A DNA stretch of 64,000 nucleotides from Drosophila persimilis. Lineage: Eukaryota; Arthropoda; Insecta; Diptera; Drosophilidae. A program made the translations under genes and the position numbers. The stretch covers positions 124,001-188,000 of the forward strand of contig NW_020825706.1 of NCBI RefSeq assembly GCF_003286085.1, read 5' to 3'. The number at the start of each line of letters is the position of its first letter. The first letter of the stretch is position 1. The notes beneath the pieces are model-generated. The model saw only the letters and a program-made list of their open reading frames with translations. It was not told the origin of the DNA and did not search any database. Positions 37,867-48,100 of this stretch are shown here, piece after piece.

Positions 37867-38705
37867 ATGAAGTACCTGCTCAGTGTTGCCTTGCTGATGG
37901 CCATCGGTCTGCAGCAGATCGATGCCCACGGCATGATGCTGAATCCTCCGAGTCGCTCGTCCCGCTGGCGCTACGATGGTTCCGCTCCCCAGAACTGGAA
38001 CGACAATGAACTCTTCTGCGGTGGTTTGTATGTGAGTGAAGCGGGGATATTCCAGAATGGAGCAGATGGATTAAAGTCCAGACATCTCTTCCCTATAGAC
38101 CATGTCCAACAATGGAAATCGGTGCGGACTGTGCGGCGACAATTTCTTGGATGGACAGCCGCGTGCCAATGAGATCGGAGGAAATATTGGTGGGTATGGT
38201 GTCGTTACCAGGAGCTATCCCGCTTCCAATGCCATCACCGTGGGCGTGAAGATAACCACCAACCATTTGGGCCACTTCGAGTTCCATTTGTGCAACCTGG
38301 ATGCCTTCGGCCAGGAGTCCGAAGACTGTTTCAATCAGAACCGCCTGCGCTTCCCCGATGGCAGTGAACGGCTGTACATTGGTGAACAGAGAGACGAGTT
38401 CGATGTGACTGTTCTCCTGCCCGAGAATCTTACCTGCACCCACTGTGTCCTCCGCTGGACCTATGTTGGAGGTATGTCTCAAAGGGGTTTCTTTTCTACC
38501 ACTGATTGATATGCCTCTGTGTCTCTGTATCTTAGGCAACAACTGGGGCATCTGCGATGATGCCGGCAATGGAGCTTTGGGCTGTGGACCCCAGGAAACC
38601 TTCAAGAACTGCGCCGATGTGAGCATCAATTGGGGCCGTAACATTCTCAAGGATACGGCTGCCTCTGATGTCGATGTCGTTGAGGTGCCCGTTGAGGTGG
38701 CCTAA
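37867..38705 (+). CDS. AA15 lytic polysaccharide monooxygenase, copy 1
   Basis: A copper enzyme that oxidatively cleaves chitin or cellulose and is secreted. The predicted protein has 235 residues from three exons: 37,867-38,031, 38,099-38,471 and 38,536-38,705. The signal peptide ends at IDA, so the mature chain begins with the histidine of HGMMLNPPSRSSRWRYD, the N-terminal arm of the copper histidine brace. The second brace histidine is H111 in TTNHLGHFEF, which is residue 91 of the mature chain, the position found in the characterised insect AA15 enzyme. The axial Phe is likely F202 in QETFKNCADVS. Family cysteine motifs FCGG, CGLCGD, CTHCVLRWTY and NNWGICDD are present, and there is no extra binding module. 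It forms a tandem pair with the next gene. Substrate preference cannot be read from sequence; digestion of cuticle or cell walls in the gut, or moulting, is possible. Confidence 0.9.
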
Positions 38706-38781
38706 GAACTCCATACCCAGCGAACAACGAACTGCCATCAAAGTCTGAAGGTGTCAAACACCAAAAAGTTTGCCAAAGTTA

Positions 38782-38787
38782 AATAAA
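38782..38787 (+). terminator. Poly(A) signal of LPMO gene 1
   Basis: AATAAA 77 bases past the stop codon. Confidence 0.65.
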
Positions 38788-39506
38788 GAACTGAACATTT
38801 TTCAAAAAGAGCCGTTTGAAGCTGAGGCCTTAAAGTATGCCTTAAAGAACTTGAAATAACCAATCGATAATCAAGCTTTCGATAGCGCTCGTTATAAATT
38901 TGAATCAACCCAATAATCTTTGAGAACTTTACCAACTGATATCGCAGTCTTTCTGAATAGACCGTACGGATAGTTTATATAGAATTTCATTACATTCTTA
39001 CTTCCGGAGGTGATTCCGAGGAAAAAACCCTTCTTATCTTTATAGGAATTCCTTACGGGTTCAATCACCGCATTACATAGCCGATAGCAATCCCTTGGCC
39101 ATAATATACTTGAAACGCTTTCAACCTTGGTTAACAAGTTCCACTTGGACGTGAAATACACCCCATGCATTGAACTCTTATCAAATTGGCATTGGGGTTT
39201 TCTGTCGAAGCAGACCTACTTTGTGTTAAAAAACAATGTTATGTTATAAACAAACCATTAGCATTAGAATGATTCAATTGCCAATAACTGGGATCTTGTT
39301 TATATGTGTCATAGCTTTTTGGACGATTTCCGAGGTCAGATACTACGATTCGCCCAAATTTTGAGTAATAACCATAAAAATGCATATACAAGCATTCCTA
39401 TATGGGGGAGATTATAGTGTGATAAGAATTCTTAGCGGCTTTTGGACAAAAATCAAAAACAAGCACAAACCGCCCGGCAACTGATAAGATTTTAGGAATA
39501 TGGACC
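38788..39506. other. Spacer between the two LPMO genes
   Basis: No coding content or transposon is seen. TGATAAG GATA sites occur at 39,420 and 39,482, within 90 bases of the copy 2 TATA box. Confidence 0.6.
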
Positions 39507-39543
39507 TATATAAGCCTTCCACCAGGACAGATCGGAATCACAC
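39507..39543 (+). promoter_or_regulatory. TATA box and initiator of LPMO gene 2
   Basis: TATATAAG at 39,507-39,514 is followed by initiator-like TCACACT around 39,538-39,544. This gives a 5'UTR of about 25 nt before the ATG at 39,565. Confidence 0.7.
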
Positions 39544-39564
39544 TTTAGTGAAAGTGAAAGAAAA

Positions 39565-40318
39565 ATGAAATACTTCAAAGTAATCCTGACCATAAGTCTG
39601 AGTGCTTTCTGCCTGGTGGGAGAGCTTGAGGGCCATGGTATGATGTTGGATCCCGTGGGAAGATCTTCGCGATGGCGCTACGACTCTTCTGCTCCCAAAA
39701 ATTACGAAGATAACGGATTGTATTGCGGTGGCTTTTGGGTAGGATTACTAAACGAAATAATTTGCTTATATCCACGATACTATTCTCCGATTTCCACTGC
39801 AGAAACAAACCGAAAATGGAGGACGCTGTGGTCTCTGCGGCGATGATTGGAGTCTGGAACAGCCGCGACCCAACGAACTGGGTGGCAAATACGGCAGTGG
39901 CATCATTGTGAGGACCTTTGCGGGCCTAAGCGAGGCTGAAATTAACGTAAAGATCACGGCCAATCACTTGGGCTACTTTAGCTTCCACATCTGTAACCTG
40001 GATGAAAATGGCAGCGAATCGGAGGAGTGCTTCAACAAGATTCCGCTGAAGTTTTCCGATGGAAATCTCAAGTACAACATCAACACCCGGACGGGGGATA
40101 TTCCGGTGACTCTTCAGCTTCCCAGTGATCTGAACTGCGGCCACTGTGTCCTCCGCTGGACCTACACGGCGGGCAACAACTGGGGCGTGTGTGAGGATGG
40201 CACGGGAGCCATGGGCTGTGGAGCTCAGGAGAATTTTGTGAATTGCGCTGACATTAGTGTCCTGTCTTCGGCCAGAAATCTGATCCATGAGGTTCCAGTG
40301 GAAGTGGTTGAGGTATAA
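39565..40318 (+). CDS. AA15 lytic polysaccharide monooxygenase, copy 2
   Basis: The predicted protein has 229 residues from two exons, 39,565-39,738 and 39,803-40,318. After the signal peptide (ending at ELEG) the mature chain starts with HGMMLDPVGRSSRWRYD. The second brace histidine is H113 in TANHLGYFSF, mature position 90. The cysteine motifs YCGG, CGLCGD, CGHCVLRWTY and NNWGVCED match copy 1, and the C-terminal VPVEVVEV resembles VPVEVA of copy 1. It lacks the second intron of copy 1: TYTAGNNWG is encoded without interruption, while copy 1 splits the glycine codon at this point. The paralogues are clearly diverged, so the duplication is not recent. The close spacing and similar promoters suggest shared regulation. 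Confidence 0.9.
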
Positions 40319-40422
40319 GACTCCTAACCCTCAGTATTCATCGTGTGCCAAAGCGAACAAGACTTAGTTAATCTCATTATAAATTGTTCCTATTAAATTA
40401 TTATACCCTTAAGAATGGTGGC

Positions 40423-40428
40423 AATAAA
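40423..40428 (+). terminator. Poly(A) signal of LPMO gene 2
   Basis: AATAAA 105 bases past the stop codon. Confidence 0.6.
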
Positions 40429-40468
40429 TGATTGAAACATCGACATTTTATGAATGCATATTTTTCTT

Positions 40469-43400
40469 TTTATTCAATAAATTTATCATCGTATATATAT
40501 ATATATGTATTTATATATATATGTATGTATAAATATATGTATGTTCGTGTGTGTTGAGTGTGTTTGTGAGTGGGTTCTTGGTGTTGGACCGTAAAGCTCT
40601 TGAGAGTCCAAGGGCTACCCTGTGCTACGATGCAAAGATCGCTCTCTCTCTGAGGACAGATTAACAAATTAAAGATTTACCTTCGAAGCCCCCCGCCTCG
40701 TTTCTCAGAGCTTCACTCCGAGTTAATTAAATATTCCGTATTTGTATTTATTCTATCCTGTATATGCACTTGTATATGGTATTGTAATATTTGTTGTATT
40801 TCGCGTCTCGTGTGTGGTTTGTGGGCTGTGGGGGTGTGGGGGTGTGTGGTTTTCTCGCTTACAAAATACGTTTCGTTTCACAATAACTGGCTTAAGAGTT
40901 AACTTCACAAATAAGTTGTATATATATCTGTATATATAGTAATTTGTTGTTAATACATATTTTACAAAGCGTTCAGGTCAATTGCAAATGATAGGCTTGA
41001 AATTTCACTACAAACTCAATGGGTTTTTTTTGTATTGTAACTTTAGAATTGTGCAATCAAACAATCATTTGCTTTCCTTCCTTTTTTCGCGTTTATCTTT
41101 TAACAATTAACTAAACAAACCGCAAACAACATGGTGTAACCTTCGATTGCCCCTAGAAATGCCTTCATCAATCCTGAATCAATCAGTTATATGCCTGTAT
41201 ATGGTATATGGTAGATGTATATTTTAGGTCTAGGTTCTTATGGGGAGCGAGTGGGGGGGAGTTTAGCTACGATTAAAAAACGCCCACCTCGATTAAAAAC
41301 TATAAAAAACCCCACCACGATCCATCGTCAAACTGTGCGAATTTCTCACAACTGAATTACAAGAGTACTGTAGCCCCCACCCCCCCACTCTCTGGGGGAG
41401 ATCTCCTTTCGTTCTTAAAGTCATTCCACTTTTAAAAGCATTTTTAAAATACAGTTGATGCCTTTTTCTGACAAAAATATATATGTATGTATACTATAAT
41501 ATATTATATAGAGATTTGTTCTGGGGGGAGTGGGGGGAGGAATCGGCCGACCTTCGCTTCACTACCAAATATTTTGTTGTTTGTAAAAGCACCTTATAAA
41601 TTGTACACATACACCACATCGTCGCCACCTCTTTTTTTTTGTATAAATAGCTAAATAGTTTTTCTTTTAATTTATTCTTACTATTTTTACTTATACTTTG
41701 TTCCAAAAATTGTCTTTAAACATTATACAACACTATCTGTATTTGTTTTTTGTTTTTGTTTCTTTTTTGTTTATACCTGAATTTTAGAATTTTGTATCCG
41801 AAACGCCATTTATTTTGTCATGTTTTTTTTTTTGTTCTGTACTGAGTTTGTTTCCGCAAAAAGTTCTCGTTTTTGTAATTGCCAAAAGTTGTCTCTTTGT
41901 TTTCCCTTTGTTGCTTGTTTGTTTCATTTTTCTTAGTCCGAAATGTTTGTTGCCAAAAATGTATTTTGTGGTTGTTCCTTTAGAGGTTTCTTTGTATAAG
42001 TTTTTCCTTCAATGCTTGGTAAGGGTCAAAATAATTATCTCGTTTTTTCTGTGCTGCATTTGACTTAATTGACAAACATGTTTTTGGTTTTTCTACTGGG
42101 GATCGTATGATATTCTACTTGAATATTATCTGTTTTATTTGCTTAGCTTTGTCATTGGCACAAGGTTTTTATTTTTTTTTGCTGGGGGGATAGACAGGAT
42201 AGACGGGGTTGGTTGCTTCTACTAAATATAATTAAGTTCACACCTCCGGTTTTTTTGGAATTTGCTTATAAACTTTGTTTTATTCTTGTTTTGTATTCTT
42301 CTTTTTTTATTTGTATTTTTAAACATTAACACACTACAATTTACGCTCTCGTTTTTTGTGGTTTTTATCATATAAAATTTCGTTTGTTTGTTCTCTAATT
42401 AATACAAGTAACTAATGGATAATTAAGAACTAAACATAATGAATAAACTATAATTAAATTATGAATATAAAAATAATTTGAAAAGCCTACGTGAGTTGGT
42501 GTTTAAAATTGGTTAGTTTCTAGAATTGCATTATCCAGCAATGAATAAAACTAAATGGAAGCGGCATACGCTTTCATTCACATTCTATTCACTTATTGCA
42601 AGTGTTTTCAAATGATTGCAATCAGGGAACGTAATGATAATAAGTGATGAGAATGGTAGAAGACAGTTGTACAGGAATTAAAACAGAAAGCTATTGAAAA
42701 GAGACGATCTTTGAGCAAAGGGTTTGGAAAGCAGTTTAGATCTAAGCTGGCATAAGAAAAGAGGATAGTTAACACCAACTTAAAGACAGATATAACATTG
42801 AAGACACATTGAATAAATTGAATAAAAAACGCCATTATTACGATCCCTGATTGCACTAACTATTATATGAATATTGTGTGTGTTTTAACTATAATTTCTT
42901 GCATTACTAATTTACTTTTCTGGCATATCAAGCGTGTCTCTCTGTCTGTCTGTTTGTGGGGCTGCAACTGTTGCTTCTTGGGATAGTAGAACACAAAAAC
43001 TATACAATACATAGAAAGTGTGACTGAAACGGATTAAAATTAAAGAACTTAAGTTATAGAGACACACACACACGTTTGTATACGACATTTAATAAATCAA
43101 TCAACAAGCCACAGAGTACAGGGTAAATTTTACCAAACGAGTGGATTTGTATGAGGGTGGTGCAGTCACACGCATTGCATTTAAAATTAACTTTAATTTA
43201 CAACTAAATTTAATTTAATTTAATTTAATTCAACTGAATATTAACACAATATTAAATAGTATATTGCAGCAACAGTGGAAGACAGTTAGTTCTCGCTCTC
43301 TCATTCATTTCTTCATTTCTATGATCTATTCCTTCATATTTCTTGTGTAATAAATTGTATTGTATGTATAATTATTTTATTTTTCGGTGTGTGTACAATT

Positions 43401-44634
43401 TAAAAAAAAACAGTGTTCTACGCTAAAATAATATTAAAAATAGTAAAAATATATGCAAATATGTATATATATATATATAAATTATAATTCAATAAGACAA
43501 CAAGTGTAAAAAGCCAATTTAAAAAGGAAAATGTACATACAATTTAAAAAAGTTAAAAGCTTTAAGAACAAAAATCAAACATTTTAAAAGCATTTTGATG
43601 TGTGTGTGTGTGTGTTTGGAAGTGTGTTTGTGTTTTGTTTTTTTGCATAGATTTGTTCTCTCTTCATCTTGTGTTTTTGTTATAAATTTTACGTCTAAAT
43701 ATACAATACAACTACGTGTTCTTTTCAAGTTTTTGTTTTATACAATTCTTTGCCTTTTCTTCTTTTTACTTGTGCTAAATACACTTCAAAAATTAATGTG
43801 CAATTTAAGGTTAAAGCTACTTCAATCTCCGTCTCCTTGTTGCAGTTCTTTCTGTAAATTATCAACCTAATCGTTTAAGCGGGGGATTATACAATCGTTC
43901 CATTATGTATTTATGCTCTCTACTACACGATTTTGTTTTTTTTTGTTTTGGTTTTAGTTTTTTTTTTTTCTTCTTCTTGTATGTGGTATGCATGTACTTC
44001 ATATGTGCTTCAAAAGTTCCAATTATTCAAAAATTTCCGTCTACTATCCGTCTATGATCTTGTGATTTATTAAGCTGCTTAATAAATTCATTCGTAATCG
44101 GTTCTCCTATCGATATCTTTGTTGCTTGGTGTACATATATTGTATATTGTATTGTATTGTTTTACTCGTATTGTATGCCTATTGTAATTAAAAATTTGTA
44201 ATTTTTTTCTCTCTATTTTTGTTTTCCATTGAATAAAAACTAGTTAAACATCCATCTGCATCTCATGCATGAGCTGTATCTGTATCTGTTGATCTTCTTT
44301 CCTTTTCCGTGAGTGTGTGCTGACGTTGCTGCTGCTTTCATTGAGTTTACTCTATCGTTAAGTAATTTTGTCACTTTTGGCAGCAAACAATCGGTTCGGT
44401 TGGCGTGTCCTGTGCTTCCACTCCCCTACGTTTCATTTGCTTTGCCCTGAGAATGCTGCTCCAAGTCCTGCTGCTGCTGCTCCTTTACACCTGCCGTTTA
44501 GTAATATTGAAAAACATCTTAACAATGTTTTCATTGAGAAATGGAAACTAAATTAACAAACAAATCGAATTGAAGGGGTAGCGCACGAACAGAAAGTCAA
44601 AGAAAGATATTCATTGAAAGGGGAAATTACAGAT
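40469..44634 (-). other. AT-rich region, probably the long 3'UTR of capicua
   Basis: Over 4 kb with no conserved coding frame. The plus strand is T-rich (many runs of 6 to 12 T), so the minus strand is A-rich. That fits a long 3'UTR of the minus-strand cic gene, whose stop is at 44,635. A minus-strand AATAAA at 40,469-40,474 is the last candidate before the LPMO copy 2 signal only about 40 bases away. Earlier cleavage sites are possible. The true 3' end needs transcript data. Confidence 0.4.
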
Positions 44635-45136
44635 TTAGTTCTTGGGTAGAAGATATTTGCAGAGCGCCCTCCAATTACCTGCCGCATTCGGTGTCGCGTT
44701 TGTGGTGTGTGCACTGTTGGCGCTCAGCGTGGTCGACGACGAATTCGAGTCGGACGGCGTATTGGGGCCGGCCGAGTGCGGTGTGCAGGAGGCCTGTCCC
44801 AGCAACTTTTGTCGCACTTCGCGTATCTTCAGCTGCAGATCCTGTTTGCGCGGAAACACATCAATGTGCTTGGTCTAAGGAATGCGAAATAAATAACCAA
44901 AATTAGAGTCTCTTTCGAGGAGACAAGGAGTCTATGCCATGATCGACTCACCTGAAAGGCAATTGTGGCCTGTGCTGTTGGGAAGTTGCCGTGAACGGCA
45001 AACAGCTGCATAACCAAATTGCGACGCGTTTCCAGCACCTTGCGATGCCCCTTCTCGCTGGCATCCGATCTGGCACTCTGCAGCGGCGTCTTGGGCGTCC
45101 GGGGCGACCGTCCCGTCTGATCCGAGCTCTCCAGTT
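44635..45136 (-). CDS. cic: cic C-terminal exons with the C1 motif
   Basis: Two exons, 45,136-44,952 and 44,874-44,635, are joined at AFQ/TKHIDVF. Together they encode the C1 element, which acts with the HMG box to recognise the TGAATGAA-type octamer. A Ser/Thr/Asn-rich tail of about 45 residues follows and ends in LLPKN. This is the most conserved part of capicua outside the HMG box. Confidence 0.93.
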
Positions 45137-48100
45137 CTGTAAAACATTGATCTACATTATACATAGAGGATATGCACAGGAAAACGTTATCATTATGTTA
45201 CCCTTCAGCTCGTTGTTAAAGTCGGGCCCAAAGAAGCGCTGCGTTGTGGTTGGCGGTGCCGAGGCGGGCTCATCAATGGAATCATCTTCGCAAACTAAAC
45301 ACAAAGTATCCGAAAGAGAAACGAGTAAATAAAAGGTTCGCTGGTTTGCAGGGAGATCCTGCCTCCTCCGCCACTCACTTAGCTTCTGCACTGGCACTGG
45401 CGCTGTGTTCTTCTTGCGATAATTGGTTCCGTACACTCGCGGGGAGGAGGGCACAGCTATGGCACTGGGCGACTGGCAATCCTCTGGCTGGAACTGCGGC
45501 AGTGCCTTGTATTTCTTCTCAAAGTCCACCTGCTTGAGTACACTGCTGTGAATGGCATAAAAACTGGTTAGTAAAACCCTTGGCAGGTGATTCTGTGTCC
45601 CACGCACTTGTTCAATTCATCGTTCTTCTTTTTGTGGGCCACTGCTGCCGCTGCTGCTGCTGCCCCCGCCGCTGCCGACACCCCCTTCAACGGAGACTTG
45701 GGCTGACTGTTACTGTTGCTCGTCGTGGGCGTCAGAGGCAGTTGCTCATCGCTATTGGGCGTCGTTGTCGAGGAGGTGGGCGTGGGCAGTGCCGAACTGA
45801 GGCTGGAACTATTCACATGACCAATGATGGGCGACGAGGCATCCATCATTGTGGGGGAGTGCAGCTTCCGACTGATGTGCTGACCACCCCCATTGCTGGC
45901 CCCCAGATTCGCTCCGAACGAAACATTGCTCTCCGACTTGCTTTGAGCTGCAAAACAAAAAAAAGCCGAAAATGCCATTAGTTCCGATGGATTCCCAGGG
46001 AATCGCTCTGGGGATCTACTCACATAAATTCTTGCGCCGCTGCAGCGGTGCTCGTCCCAATTGTGCCGGCGTTGGGGCCAATATGAACTGCTGCCCATCG
46101 GCATCCATGTCGCTCTCCTCGCCTCCTTCCTGGCTGCCGCGCTCTGGCGGAGGTGCACTCATGTGATATGTCGCCGACTTCGGGGTGGAGGGCATCGACT
46201 TGTACGAGGGCGAACTCGCCGGCGGCTCTGCGCTGTGACTCGGCGTATAGCCATGGAGCAGCATTGTCGGCTGGGCACTGACTGGTGGCGGCAGTCCGTT
46301 GTGATTCTTGAATATATAGCTGCCCGCAAAGGCCTCCAGCTGCAGATGCTCCAGCGAGGGTGTCCCCGGCTGATGGGATCGCGGCAGCAGGGAGTACTAC
46401 GAATCGAAACGTTATTCTCACTCTCTAGAAGGCTTGCTTTCTCCTTCCATTTACTCACCTGACTTGTCATGGCAAAGAACATCTTTGGGCCTGGGGCTGG
46501 ACCTGCACCCATGATCTGTGCTGGTGCGGAGGCCGGTGGTGTGGCCATATTGGCAGCATGTCCCAGACTCATGGCCGCCGGCGATGAGGGCACACAGGCC
46601 TGATGGGCGGCTGCTGCAGTAGACAGAGAGACAGAGGTGGAGGAGGAGGAGGAGGAAGGAGTTGTAGATGAGTTTTTGTTGTTCATGACACTGCCACTGC
46701 TGCTGCCGGCCACTGGTTTGGTGGCAGTGGCTGGAGCAGCCGCTGTTATGGTTATTTCTGTATTGGCATTATTAGTACTATGATTTGCTGTTGCTGTTCC
46801 CGGCGTTCCCGGTGCTCCCGCTTTCCCCGACGCCGACATCGTTGTCGCTTTGGTCAGTACCGTCAGTGTGGCGGCGCCTCCGCCCGCCTGGCTGGTCGCC
46901 GTGGCTGCCACACCCGCTGTCGTGGTGGCCGTGGCCGCTGTCAGTATACGGGCATTCGCCGGCAACGCAATCTTGTTGCACGCATTGATGCTGATAAACG
47001 AGACGGGCCGCAGGGTGGCCGCCGATCCCGATACCGGTGTTCCCTGCTGCTGGCTGTACGCATTGCAGTCGGTGATCAGCAGCATTGTGGCTCCCGTTTT
47101 GGTTGGGTCCTTTTTGCTCATTCGTTGCTTATCCCTGCCTTCGGCTTTTTCCTGCCCATCTTCGAGGTCTTCGTGGTCGTCTTCGTCCTGGCCATGGAGT
47201 GTGTCCAGCACGAGGGCATCGTACAGTATGGCCGCACGGCCTGTTCCCTTATTGTTGTTGCTGCTGCTGTTGTTGTTGTTGTTGTTGTTGTGATGACCAT
47301 CTTGTTGTTGTAGAGTCAACAATTTTCGTATAATGGGCGTGGAATTATTGGAAAACTTAGTAAGGGCTTCGTTATTGTGTGTTGTAGATGTGGATGCTAT
47401 TGTGGATGATGTGGATGCTGTTGGAATGCTTGTTGTTATGATTGGTGAAGATTGGTGAACTTTCTGCTTGAAAAACAAAGGCGGCGGTGTATTGTGCTGA
47501 TGTTGATGCTGATTCGACGATGGTTGTGCTCTTATGATCGTGAAATGATTTATGGTGGGTGTCGGCACACGTGTTATGACTGTTGGTGGCGTCTCCACGC
47601 GGCGCTGATGCAAATGCTTGAGCTGTTGGTGTGGCGAATGCGATGGCTGCAACGGCGTCAGGGATCGCACAATCGTAAACTGTTTCCGCTTGATGGGTGC
47701 CATAATTGTTGTTGTTTTCGTTGCTGTGTCAGCTGTGGCTGTTGTTGTTGTCGCTGCTGGTGGCGGTGTGGGCGTTGGTGTCGGTGTAGCCCTCACTTTT
47801 GGTATGGTATAGTGGATGATATCATCGAAATCGGCACCAGCATTAACACTGGCCAATTCCTGCATAAACTGCTCATCATCCTCATCATCATCGTCATCAT
47901 CTTCGTCCTCATCGTCGTCGTCCACATCCTCCTCGTCGAGCAGGAGGTCCTCCACATCCTCATGCTCCTCGTCATCGTTTTCATGGACTGCTGCTGCTGT
48001 TGCAGCTGGTTCTCCCTTCGTATTCTTTGCATTCTCTTCTGGTTCTATGTTCGATTTATGGTGGATTTTTCAAATGGTATGTGTGGGTGTGTGTGTGGAG

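Noticed and set aside
44108..44115. TATCGATA (DRE-type motif)
   Set aside because: It lies in the presumed capicua 3'UTR, far from any promoter, so chance is the likely explanation.
46613..46640. A strong acceptor (CTACTGCAG) inside the 1.6-kb capicua exon
   Set aside because: No matching GT donor was found upstream in the exon, and the frame is open throughout. It is possible but unsupported.
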